This document shows positions 1-12,400 of a DNA stretch of 64,000 nt, piece after piece. Source of the DNA: Parus major (lineage: Eukaryota > Chordata > Aves > Passeriformes > Paridae); assembly GCF_001522545.3 (NCBI RefSeq), contig NC_031777.1, forward strand, positions 2,782,360 through 2,846,359, given 5' to 3'. The translations under genes were made by a program, and so were the position numbers. The notes beneath the pieces were generated by a model. The model was not told the DNA's origin, made no database searches, and saw nothing but the letters and a program-made list of their open reading frames with translations. The first letter of the stretch is position 1. Each line of letters starts with the position of its first letter.

Positions 1-2172
1 TAAGAAGTGATCAAGGAAGACTGAATAAAAGGTCAAACCTCAAGCCAAACCTTATAAATTTCCTGTAAGTACTTTCTTACATGTCCTTTCTGAAACACTC
101 TCATCTGTCATTGTTCTCTCTCCCTCTCTCACCCTTGTCTTCAAAACATTTATATTTCTGTCACATCCTGCTTGAGACCAGGTAATTGGATCATAGAAGA
201 TAATAAATACTTCAGGTAACTGAGTGCCCTTGCCTTACAAGACAAAATTACCATGTTCTCAGTATTGTCTCTTACCTATTCTTTATAATCTCTCTCATTT
301 TCACTGTTTCTTACCAAAGAGCCAGTGTAAAGAGAAAGGATACCTTGTGTTTTCTGCTGAAAGGCCATTCATTACATTACAATGCAAAAATGAATCCAAG
401 CCATTCAAAACTCTTTGCCTTGTATGGATCAAGCAGAGAATACCTTTCCTTGGCCCAGTTCACAAAGTCTTTGTGAAAATGAGCTAAGATTTCATTTTCT
501 GGGCTCTACTGGCTGAAGCAATTTTGGATCAGATATCCATGCTGTGCCTGTGCTCAGCCCATGGCTAACTATGACAATCTGCTGTTAACCTTTTGCCATG
601 CTGGTGTCTGGCCAGCTCTGGCCCCATTCCTTCATCTTGCTCTCCCTTTCTTAGGACAATTACTTACTTCTTTCCTTTAGCTGTCTCAGCTCCTCTTGTA
701 GGCTGAAATATGGCATGTAGCATAAGGTAACACAGGGGAAAGGACAGGCTAACCCTGAGTGAAAGAGGAAGATGACAATGTGAGAAGCAGCTCAGCAAAC
801 CTGAGTAACACATGTGCAGTTTAGTTTTAGTCTGAATAAAGGAAATAAGATGATTTAGAAAACAGCAGAGATGAAACACTTTGGAAATCAGGAACGAGTC
901 AAGGTCTTGCAGAGGCAAAGGTTGAGAAGGTTAGTTGCAAATTACTCAACAATTGTTTGTTATCTTACACAGGAGATGATAAATTTATATCAACAAAGAA
1001 AACATTTATTCACATACTTTATTATCAGGATAATTCAGTATCTAGATGAAGATAACTTTGTATTACTGATAAGGTAAAAAAAAGTATTACCCTCTGAGAG
1101 TGCTGTCTGGTTAATGATCTTCAAAGTGATGTTTTACTCTATGTTTTGAATATCCATCCTTTCCTTTTATTTTCTTTTCCATAAATCATCCACATAATCA
1201 CAAACCATCCACTCTCCCACTGAACACGACTTCTCTATGTCACATCTGCACTGCATGTTCTTTGCACCATATCACATTTAAAATTAGAGAAATTCTTTTC
1301 ACCTGTGACTGCAAATCAAGTTTCTTAGAGTTTATCTCTTGAATGTTCTTGATTCCCAGCACAAATCTGGGGGCCATACTTTAGCTTTGGGAAAGGCCAG
1401 TACACATTATGTCAGCTGGTCCTTTATTACCTGCTGCTTTCCTGACATCCCCAAGTAAAGACTGAACTGCAAAATTGGTTATGCCTTACCATTCTCCCCC
1501 AATTTCCTTCTATTGGAATCCCAGTAGTTTACATGCCTTTGGTTTATTTCTTCCAGGGCAGGCTGACATGGAGACAATGCCTCCCTACTGCTCTAGGTCT
1601 GCTTTTAGCATCTCAAAGAAGAGCACAAGCCTGATGTGACCCCAAAAGCTGGAGCAGCCTTTGGCTGTGACAGAAAGGTGATGGAAATCAGGTAAGAGAA
1701 GTGTGAGGAATCCATGAGCATAAAGATACCACAGTGAGTAGGTAGCACAATGAATTGAAAATCTGCTGGTGACAGTTCTGAGCATTTCTACAGATTAATG
1801 TAATTTTCAGTCACCAGAGCTGTTGATCAGATAGTGCTCAAATGGGACTGAATTTAATGCACTGCCTGAACTTTGGCATTGGTCAATCATAACTTCTCAC
1901 ATGGAGACTCTTGAGCTTCAGCACAAAAAGTTTGAGCTGAAGTGGTTTTGTTCACACTTGTGATGGACTTAGATGCTCACTGGGGCTCAGTTAATACAAG
2001 GTAATTCGCTGAGCAAACACTGCTTGATAATACATTCAAAATCCTGCATTTATCAGTTCCTTGGTGTCTTGTAGGATTTCATCCAGTGCCTTTTCATAAT
2101 CAGAGAGTAGCTAAAGCAGAGGGAAAGAAGGGATGAGAGCTGAGGAAAAACTCATTTAGTAGTCAAGATCTC

Positions 2173-2328
2173 TTCCAAGGATGGGGCAGCCACAGCTTCT
2201 CTGGGTAACCTGTGCCAGTGCCTCACCACCCTCACACGGAAGAATTCCTAATATCTAACCTGAACCTACTCTCTTTCACTTTGAAGCCATTCCCCCTTGT
2301 CCTGTCACTACATGCCCTTGTAAAAACA
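2173..2328 (-). mobile_element. CR1 LINE 3' fragment
   Basis: The stretch reads as the complement of the typical avian CR1 3' region: antisense of the segment that normally says the element has a lone amplicon ending in accumulated variants of 'ggtgaggcactggcacag' and 'aggggaaatggcttcaaa'. It is truncated on both sides and lies downstream of SOAT1. Confidence 0.8.
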
Positions 2329-5300
2329 TGAAAGATTCACACATACTCCTGGTTCTCTCCCAAAGAGGACACAGGTTTGGCAGCTGTGAGAGGGAAGCTC
2401 ACATTGTGGCTTTTCACACTGCTTTTACTTTTCTCACTACACGATTCAGAACCTGACAAAAACAATCTACATCTGAAAGCAGATGGAAACAGCCAATCCT
2501 GAACTGTGCCAGGGAAGCTGATGAGTTTTAGGATTAGGGTAACACCAGGAAACGTGTACAGGGATCTCCCTTCTCCCAGCTAGTGATACACCCAGAGAAT
2601 GACAGCCCTGATGGGAGTGTGACTCTGCCATGGTCCTGATGATACTCAGAAAAAGAGCTCCTGTCAGTCATTGCTTCCTTAGATCCCTGACAAGCTGCAG
2701 TGCCACACAGACAAGAGACATCCTGAACTGGAGGGCAAGATCTTGTTCTCCAACCCACCCCACAGCAGCCCACCACTGCAACCTAAACCACACACCAGTC
2801 TGTCCTGCTCAGCCTGAGCCTTGCAGCCAAGGCTCCCTCCCTTGGGTCAAGAAAGATGGATGAGATCATATTTTTTAGGTAGCCTAAGCTTGCATTGCCT
2901 GTGGTTGGCCAAAGACCATTTTTCAGTCTTCTGCCAATGCCCTATTGCCTACAAACCAAAACATTCCTCCCTTCCTAGCTCTGTTAAGCGTTGCTTAGGC
3001 ACAAAGAAGTGTAAAGCTATTCCCTGCTAAGTCAGTTAAAGCCAGGAGAGCTGCTTTTCTTAATCATGGATCACAGAGCACCCCTGCCAGCCTGGCATCC
3101 TTTGGAAGGATGGTTCTAAGAAGTTCTCATTTAGCAACTCTTTTATTTATTAATCCCAAAACATCTTTCCCTCAGATCTCTTGGCCCACATTGTGACAGG
3201 ACAGCTGGTCCATTCATCCAGCCCCATCAGGCAGCACAGCACAACTGCCAGGAGAGACCTTGCTGTGTGTTCCCAGCTCTGTCTTTCCATTGCCCTGGGC
3301 TCTTTATCCCTTCTTTGCCTACCTTCCAGCACCCATCAAACTGACAGGGTGGTCTGTGTCAGGTATCTGAATTTGCTCCAGCGATTAGGATAATGCCAAA
3401 GCTGATCTCACATTTGCAGGCAGCTCTGCAGACAAGGCACACACGGCTGTCATTGAGCAAGAAACGTGTCAGGGAGTGGGAGAGGTCAGGCTGACCACTT
3501 AAACACACTCTGTGTTGTTGCTTGAGGCTAAAGAAACCAGTGCAGACAAAACAGCCTCGGCAGGACTGACACCAGCACAGGGCACTTCTGAGCACGAAGG
3601 TAGTGCTTCAAATCTGAGTCAAATGGTGTGGTCAGCAAAGTGATGCAATATAGGATAAATTTACCTTAGGAGGTCAGCAAACTTTTTGCCCAGGGAACAA
3701 ACACATGCCCTAGAGAAGACTATTCTACACAGAAAAAGACAGGAGTTGGAAATACTCACCCCCAAAATCCCCTGGGGCTCTGGTGGTTTGTGGGAAGTGT
3801 AAGTACCCAGGAGTGTGGGGAGAAGCACTGGCACAGGTCAGGCTTTGGAAACCTCCTCTGGAACAAAACTACTCTCCAGGGAGAAAGAAAAGGCCTGATG
3901 TGGTCAAGCACCCTGGAGGTATCCCTCAACTTGAGGATCTCTGGAGAACAACACATCAGAACCACTTCAACAGCATTTGCTCTGCTGGTGAAAGACAAAG
4001 CAAAACTGATGATGAAGTACAGGGCTGAAAAAGCCTGTGGCAAAGTCCTTGGTCCCTTACCCCAAAGCAGGATCTAAACCAGAGGCAGCTAATCCCATAT
4101 TTAGTGGTTGTTAGACCTTTGGTGAAGCTTAGGACAAGTTACCTGCTTGTAGGAGATAAAGATTGAGGTGCATGGACACCAAGGAATGCTCTGAAGTTGA
4201 TTTAGTCTGTGTGTCTGTAAAGCTATTTTCCTTCTGGTGGACTGCTAGCAGTCAGCTTCCTGCAGCATTGGGAGTGCCCTAAAATTGCATAAATAAAGGC
4301 AAAAAGTAATGCAGGGAAAGATCCTATTATTAAAAGGAAGCTGGAGGGATGGAGAGTCAGAGGTAGAACCCTGCAGCCTCCAGCCCAGACCTGACCTCAT
4401 CCAATGGCTCCTCTCAGCTTCCTTCCATTGGCTTTTTGTCCAGGAACAGGCACTCCACTTGCAGGCCTGGTGAGTGGGGTTTTTTAATGCTTAGCCAAAA
4501 CTTGCACTAAAGAATGGTCCAGTAGCAGAATTAAACCCACATTTGTGTTTCATAAGGTTAGGGGGTTTTTTTTGCTATTATTTATTGTGGAAACCCCCCT
4601 TACACCTGATCCTCTGTGCATCTGTTCAGGAGCCCCCAGTGCTCTGCTGCACCCTCCAAAGGGGCACTTGCTTGGTTTCCACCTGAAAACTGCCTGAAGC
4701 ACAACCACTTCTTTCATACATCTACTTAATAGATTTAATGGTATTTATCACCAATTATTAATCTTACCACTTTTTCTTCTTGGAGGTGTATCTTACTAAT
4801 GAAAAAAATGTATTTCCATTAGTCTCATAATGCCCATGAATTCTCTTTTGAAGCCTTTCTCCCCCACCAACCTTGCCAAATGTGTTTTTACAAACACTTC
4901 TGATGTGGAGACTTTTTAACTTCCTCATCAGCACTATCCCTGTACTGTGGGTTTTAATTATGTTAATTACACTTCTTTGCCTTCAGATACATGTTTGTGG
5001 GTGTAGGTATAATCTAGGAGTAACGCTGACAGGTAGGTTCTTGTCTTGCTGTCCAAATGGTTTCTTGAAAAGAAACTACAAAAAATTGCAAAAAAATCTT
5101 GACAGAAGTTTTTATTTTCTATCTGACACCTCTTTGGAAGTACTTAATATTCCCACCAGAAAGAATGGGAAGATTAATGGCCTTGTTCTGTAGCTGTAAC
5201 AGCTTAAGTACACAGACAGGCCTTTGAAGCACGTGGTATGCAGCTGGGAAAATATCCCATTAAGTTCTTGGCTCACAAACCCTTTTCAGGCCCAAAGTAA

Positions 5301-6001
5301 AGGCAGAAGTCACCAACACAATAGACATTTGGCAGCTGCTCCAATTTGATGTATATTAAATCAGGAGGTGAAAAACTGTTCCCAAGGCTGTTGACTCCTT
5401 CCCTGTGCTCCTGCCCCAATATCAAGGACATCCTTTCCCCTCTCAGGGATGTAATGGCCAATACAAAGCTTAGAAAACCCCAACTTCCCACCTTGGACAT
5501 TTCATGCTGGTTTCTAGGACCTCAAGAAGGGCTTGTGTAAAAGTTTCTCCCCACACACCCAGCCAAGATCTCTCCTCTACGATCCTGTGATCCTGCCTGG
5601 TGCCTCCAATCCTGGTTCTGCTGTGGCATGATGTCTCAATCCCTCTCCCCTCCCTGTCCTTGGAGAGTAAGGAGACACTTGCACCCCACCCAGGATACAG
5701 CTGTGGGCACAGGCAGCTTCAGGCTTCCCTTCCTCCACAAAGCTCTTCCCAACATCTCCCAGGAGAGAAACCCCACATATCTTACTCTGCTCCCACTCCC
5801 ATCCTCTGTGCCCTCTTGTAACTCCCCCCAAACCAGGAGCCTCCGAGAAAAAAACAGAACAAGGCAATTTCTTTTCCTCCCCTAATAGCAAAATATATTT
5901 TAACTGCTGTAATACAGTAGATTATAAACAGCTCTTGTACGTGACAGAACGTGTACAGGTTGCATCGTGGAACGGCTGGTGCCAGCGCCAGGGCCAATGT
6001 T

Positions 6002-6191
6002 GGGGTGGCCCCTGCCACAGCCAGGGAAGGGCCACCAGGGCTGGGGTGGCCCCTGCCACAGCCAGGGAAGGGCCACCAGGGCTGGGGNNNNNNNNNNNNN
6101 NNNNNNNTGGGGTGGCCCCTGCCACAGCCAGGGAAGGGCCACCAGGGCTGGGGTGGCCCCTGCCACAGCCAGGGAAGGGCCACCAGGGCTG
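6002..6191. repeat. 41-bp GC-rich minisatellite, interrupted by a gap
   Basis: At least four copies of a 41-bp unit start at 6002, 6043, 6109 and 6150, two on each side of a 20-base N run. Copies within each pair are nearly identical. Each unit holds an inverted repeat, GGTGGCCC and GGGCCACC, that can fold into a hairpin. Because 41 is not a multiple of three and stops are rare in the unit, several frames stay open; none is a real gene. The true copy number is unknown. Confidence 0.95.
6088..6107. other. Assembly gap (20 N) inside the minisatellite
   Basis: Twenty Ns lie inside the tandem array. With 20 bases the copies on either side are out of register (6043 to 6109 is 66 bp, not a multiple of 41), so the gap length is arbitrary and copies are probably collapsed. 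Confidence 0.98.
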
Positions 6192-9100
6192 GGGGCACCA
6201 GGAGAAGGGATGAGCCGAGGCTGGCTCTGAGGTCTGCAGGGAGCCAGTTTTGATGCTGTAGAGCACAGGAACTCTTGGAATCTGCTGTCCCACTCTGGCA
6301 CATCTGCATTCAGAAGTGGGAGCTCAACCAGTTCAGTTTGCCTTCAGCAGGTGGGCCAGGTGCACTGCATGCAATATTGAACAAATCCAGCAGGAATCCC
6401 TCCAGCTCCCACCACAGCACACACTGTACTTGGACAGCTGTCACAAGAGAGCACAGAGCTCACAGCTCAGAATGCTTCACCCCCAAGGCTGGCAGCCACA
6501 CACCCTGACAGAAAGGACAGACTAGGCAAGAGGATTCCACAGAGCTTTGGTCTTCCCAGGAAGAAATTGTTTTCTGCATGAAAACCAGGAGGCATTTTGA
6601 TGGAGTAACACTGATTTTTGTGAGGTTATTGAGCAAGGAGCTGCAGCTGTCCTGGCTGCCATTCCAAAGCTGGAGGATTCCCACCTCACAACTGAGGGAG
6701 TTACCATGGAAGCAAGCTGCACAAGTCTTGTGTTGGAAAGAACCACAGAAAACAGTATATATTATATTACATTACATTAAGAGCTTGTAATGGGCAGGTT
6801 GGGAACCTTCACATCCTCACCACTGACCAGAACATTGTACTGCTCTGGTCAAGTGCTCTGGCACTTTCAGTCTAAGAAACCAAATGTGCTATAATTGACT
6901 TTTAATTAAATAAGCAACGTGCAAAAGACTTAGTGTTTCCCCTCCAGCACTCCTGAGAAAAATGAAAATAAGCCCACATTCAAAAGCAATTTTAAAAAAC
7001 CCACAAAATTGAAAGTAATCCAAATTGTTAATGCCCTGGCAGCACGGTTGCCAGATGCCTTGATCTACAAGGCTGAAAAACCTCAACTTGTCAAAAACTA
7101 AGACTAGTTCCAACAGCTGAGCATCCCTTTCTGGTTGCCTTTTGCTTGCCCTCAGGCTTCAAACAGTGATGATGCTGACACAGTAAATGCTGATATTCCT
7201 TCTGGGCATAAGACAGTGCCACGTGTGAGGGAAACACCACAACAGGGCACAAAGTGTCATCATCCTTTGGTCTCTTTCTGAGAACACTGAAACTGTATCA
7301 AGACCTGCCACGCTATCAAGATGGCAAACCAAGTCCCTAAATCCATCCCCACCTCTGAGTGCAGATACCCCATAAGTGTTTTGAGCACCAAACGAAAAAG
7401 AATTGGACTGAATCTCATCCTATACCAAGGAGGTGACAAAACTGTTTGGCCAAAGGGTGTTTTTTTGTATTTTTGACTGTTTTTTCAATAAGGAAGCTTA
7501 GTTGTTCCAGAACTTCTGTTCTTTCCTCCTACAAAAGGTATGGTGAAAGATTTCAGATTACTCAATCTGAATGATGATAATGTAATTAGTTTAATTCTCA
7601 GGATTTTATGTATGAATACTGCCAAATTTGAGCATATAGTTCCTGTGAAATTACTTCAATGGTTTCATCAAACAATTTTTAGCAGGAGGTGTTTTCAGAG
7701 GAGAACCTTACACAGAAACACTATTTGGCAAATTTGACCTGGGACAATGTCCTTTCTGAAGAGCTTCATTCCTTCTTACTGAAGAGTTGGAAGAGTTGAA
7801 GTGTTCCCTAGATTTCATGAAATTACTTCTGACTGAGGTTAGTGAAAGCAGAAGCACAAAGGAGAGCCTGAAGTGGCTTGGGAGACAAGCCCATCAATGG
7901 TCCCAATACTGCTGGTATGAAATACACAGGGCTGTAGGTAGTAAGGAAATGACATTTTCTGGTAACATTTGAGTAATTCTAAAATATTTGTCACCAAAGT
8001 TCTGGTATCTCTGTCAGGTGGCCCTTTTCACCAAAGTTAAGACATGCCCATCAGATGACCCCATCTCCAATAATGGGAGCTACAGTTCCAGTAAAACTGG
8101 AGTGATCTGTACCCAGACACTCTGGAAGTTCCCTGTTCTGTTTAGCACCTGACAGAACAAGGGAGCTGAAGGAACTCTGACTGATAAAATTGCTATGGAA
8201 ACACCAAACTCACACAAAGCCCCTGCCTTATTTGGTGTGTGTGGGAAGATGTGCTACCTCTTCATCAAGAGGGCAGTACCCAGGAAGCTGATCTCCACCT
8301 GAAGCCCCCTCTGATGTCAGGGCAGACACAGGCAGGTGACAAAGCAGCTCTGGGCCAATCCTCATTCCCCAGCAGCATTAGAAACTTCTCCAATCCACAT
8401 GGGCAAGGTGTGCTGGCACATTGAACTGCACGTGGCCATTTGAAACAAGATCATGCTCTGTACCTGTAAAGTTGATCCCATTTTCTTACAGTTGGGTCAT
8501 AGTATTTCAAGTTTTTCTTAGTAAAGAAACACTTAACAACCTGTATACCTTAAAGCACCTGCCAAATTAAAGCAAAAGCTCTTTTACAAGTTAATAATGT
8601 TAAAAGAACTGATTACCTAGAGCAGGAGAAAGGAAGAGCAGAAAGAAAAAGTACTCCTCGAGTCACAAGGGCCTTCAGAGAAGAAAAATGCTGTAAGGCA
8701 GCTGGGAACTGAATTAATACAGAGAAAACAAAATTTTGGTGTAAAAAGTCATATGAAGACTGCACACACCATGCCCTGCTTCTGAACCTGACTCAGCACA
8801 GTGACAATCCCTCTTCCTCTGCCCATTTTATGTCTCTTGGCAGCCAACATACACAGGATGCAGTTTGAAGCCAGCCAGGAAAACTTGGGCCATCTTCAGA
8901 GCAAGGATGCAAACACCCTGTTGCTCTGCCACTTGTCCATGTCACAGGGGCAGGCAGGATCATGAAGAACAGAAGTTTTGTAGACATCCCATTACCAAAA
9001 AGGAGAAAAAAATTGCAAAGGCATGGCTAAGAAAGATGGACGGATACCAACAATGAGCTACCAGCAAATCTGACTTAGCTTGCCCAGAAAAGCAGCAATT

Positions 9101-9395
9101 TGGGGGGACCCCTGGATGAGTAGGATTCCAGTAGACTCCACCTTCAGCTCAATGTTTTACTGGCATGGAAATGGCTCAAAGTGGGACAGCATGTAATAGA
9201 TGCTGCCTTTGAAGTCTGTTGCAATCCAGGTCAACTGGTTTGCTCCAGCAATGTTTAAAAAAATTACAGTTTCTCCCCAATAATCAGGAGGCACAACTTC
9301 CCTTAGAAAAAGTCTGTAGTAAGTTAGATCATTGGTCCAAAGACTTGGAGGACACCTCTGTTTTTCTGTGATGACATGGCCAGAGCACCTCATTT

Positions 9396-9452
9396 TCACA
9401 TCTTCATATGACACGACCACGAGCGTGGCTTTAAATAGTCCAGGAATGTGGG
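9396..9452 (-). CDS. SOAT1: SOAT1 last coding exon
   Basis: It encodes P534 to M551 and the TGA stop at 9396-9398. [14 protein letters not shown] matches human PTFLDYVRPRSWTC, including the luminal cysteine. The last four residues, HMKM, replace the mammalian RYVF. It is too short to stand out as an ORF and was found by matching the expected C-terminus in phase after exon 14. The acceptor is ttgcag. Confidence 0.95.
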   Translation of the reverse strand, partial: PTFLDYLKPRSWSCHMKM

Positions 9453-12400
9453 CTGCAAAACATGGAGAGGGAGTAAATTAGTCACAGGCCAACAGCACCA
9501 GCTGTGGTACGAGCTGCTGAAGTCAAACTTCTCTAACAGGAAAGATCAAACCACATTTCTGCATCCCACAACCCTGTTCCTGCCCACACTAAGCAGTGCC
9601 TGGAAGTGTAAGTAGAGCCACAAGTTCTGTTACATCAGGTAAATACTGTGCCTAGTAGCCTGTTGTATCAAGAAGCCAAGTAATTTATGATGGCAAACTC
9701 TTAATTGAGGAGAATCAAACTTAAAATAGAGGCTGCCAAAGGATACCTTTGCTTAAAACTGAAATCAACTGGGACAGCAGGAAGTTTTATCTAGAACAGA
9801 ATCTGGTACCATGAAAATGAGTTGGAGAAAACACTACCAAAACCCCAAACTATCTACAGGTAACCACTTACCACCATCACCCACTCTAGCCAGGGGGAGG
9901 CTCAAATGGACCAGTTTTTGTGGGTCTTCTACAAAAGTTTCTCCTGACTTTATTGGCCAAGTGCTGCAGTTCCATTGCCACAGCCTAAATGAGGTTGAGC
10001 ATATCCTCAGAAATGGGGTAACACCACCCTCAGTCTCAAGGAGTGAAATACTACAGAAGAAGCACTACTGAAAACACTCCTGTTAGGCAGCCTCTAGGCT
10101 AAATAACTCCTAAGGAATGGATGTAGCACACTGCTAAAAGGGCTTGTGCCATTTATCTTCCATTCCTCCTGCACAGCAAGGCAGGACAGCCACTCCCACA
10201 GTTGGTTATCCCATGGGAAGGGCCAGGCACTCACATTTTCCGTGGGGCAGTACTGGCGGGCGTACCACTCCTGGCTGTAGAGGCAGATGATGACACCTTG
10301 GCCCAGGAAGAGGGAAGTCCACATGATCACATTCCAGAAGGGCCCTTTCCGACGGTCATTCAGGGTAAAGTTGAAGACCACTGAAAAGGGAGAAATGAGA
10401 AGCATTATTCAGAAACAAACTTGAGATTCAAGAATCAAAGATGAACTAATTGTCCTGGATCTTTCCCTCCTTTCACTTCATCTCTGGAGCAACAAGGCTA
10501 CTGCATGAAAATCTGATTATGCTTGGAATAATGGAGAAAGTACTCTGAGCTGATTCTGACATTTACTTCCAGTAAGTTTGCCCACAAGCTGGCTCGGTGT
10601 GTGCCCCAGGGATCAACATTAACTGTGCTACACTGGTCATCAAGGCATGGCAGGGGTGGCCTAGAGCTTATTAGAGCCCTCTAACTCCAAACACAAAAAG
10701 AAATGCAAGAGCTCTGACTTCTAAATGGGCTCTTCCTCACTGCAGTAGTGAAGTAATAGTTGCCTTATACTGTGATTTTACAGAGGAAGACTGACAAGCT
10801 GCTGACACACAGCCATTCAACTACAGCTTGGCAAAGAGGAAGCAGTGCTGTTAAACTCTGTGCAGTGTCTGCAGTGTACACTGCAGGAACAGCAGAGTAT
10901 CACACAGATCTCTCTTCCTTGCCACCAAGACCTTGCTCACCTAAGCCCCAGGCTTCCAAATCCTCTGTGTGTACATAGGTGTGCATCTACTGAGCTGCAA
11001 AAATCCATTCACAAAGCTTGGACTCACAATTGCAACCCTTGGGCAACAATATGTGTATTAGTGCTGAAGGAACAGCTGGCATCATAGCATAAAGCACTCT
11101 TCTCTTAAAAAAAAGCCACAAATCCCACAGCCACTCCCACACTCTCCTCCTTGGAACTTACCTCCAAAGCATGAAAACAGGCAGAAGAGAACTGGATAGA
11201 AGAAGCCAAAGCAGATGCTGAGGACATACTCGTGTACAGCAGCTGACACGGTGAAGACAGACAGCATGGCTGCTGCTCTGAATTTCTTACCAAAAAACTG
11301 GCAGAGAGAAGAATGCCAAGTATTAGGAGCTACTCTGCTGTGGTTTTTGTTTGGTTGTTGCAACACACTGGATTTCTTCCCTGTGCTAGGAAGACTCTCC
11401 TTCTGACAAGAGGCACATATGAAATGCTGTAAGTGCCTTACAGAGCACCTTGGGGTTTAGGTGTTTCTCTCCAGGTGTATTTCTGGTTCCCTGCATTAGT
11501 ACTTGTGCTGAGCCCACTCATTAAATACCTACCACAGCTCATGGAAACATGAGTTCTGACTGCTGAGGAAGTCCCTGCATTCCTACATCTCAGCCCCACG
11601 TTTTGCACACATTCATGACTTGGAAATGAGCAGTGGATCTCTCTGAAAGCACAGTGGCTCCCCACAACAGCTGATGTGAAACATTTTTGTGTTTCTAACC
11701 AGACAGGGATGCTGCATCTTGACAAATGTACCATTTTGCCCAGTAGCTGAATGTTTAATTAACAAAAGAAAACATCTGTTTGTTACTCACCCAAAGGAAG
11801 TCCCTGTAGGCATAGTAATAGAGCCAGTCATGTACTACCACGTTCCAGGTTCTGTAGTAGTTTGCATAGGATGTGGAATTCCACCAGTCCTGAAAGCACA
11901 ATTGAAAGACTGTAAATCTAATTAACTATAAAATATTCTAGAGGGCTTTTCTAGGGTATCAAATTAAAAATTATTGATCAAAATAATATACCAAGCTACA
12001 ATAACAATTTGACCAAGCTTTCCATCACACTTTGGACATTTTACTTGGAGTACCAAGGTCTGGTTTTATCCCACACTGCAGTGGCTGATGTGATAAAAGA
12101 ACAAAAAGAGGGCTAATGCAGGTATTGGGTAGGTCTGGTGGCTGCTTCTGCTTGTGCACAGGGTGTTTCACCTTAAAGCAACTCAGACTGCCAAGCAGAA
12201 ATCAGATCTGTTCTACAGCACAGCGACAAACTTAAGCCATAACAGCATAAACCAAGCAAAATCCCATGGTTGCTTTGTTTGGTAAAACAATGTTCAGTTT
12301 CCTCCTTTTTTTTCTTTCATTATGACAGTGACTTTCAGAAGCTTTATAAACTACAGCTCCTGCTTCTCACCTTGTAGAACATCCTGTCTGCAAAGCGCAG

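Larger units (their letters stand above)
5111..9395 (-). other. SOAT1: Probable SOAT1 3' UTR and downstream region; end not fixed
   Basis: No coding exon or splice pattern is seen leftward of the SOAT1 stop. I found no AATAAA on the minus strand between 9395 and about 5116. The first canonical hexamer (TTTATT on the plus strand) is at 5111-5116, with T-rich minus-strand sequence after it. A second is at 4581-4586 and a third near 3143. ATTAAA variants occur near 7590 and 6901. Human SOAT1 has a long 3' UTR, so a 4-kb UTR is plausible, but the real cleavage site is not shown by sequence alone. Confidence 0.35.

Noticed and set aside
4290..4310. AATAAA on the plus strand near 4.29 kb
   Set aside because: No plus-strand gene precedes it; isolated hexamers are common in AT-rich intergenic DNA.
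5782..6309. Overlapping long ORFs on both strands across the minisatellite
   Set aside because: They arise because the 41-bp unit lacks stops in most frames, and they run through Ns. There is no family resemblance.
9157..9420. 87-codon minus-strand ORF over the SOAT1 last exon
   Set aside because: It starts inside the true last exon in another frame; the correct frame ends at 9396 after matching the SOAT1 C-terminus.
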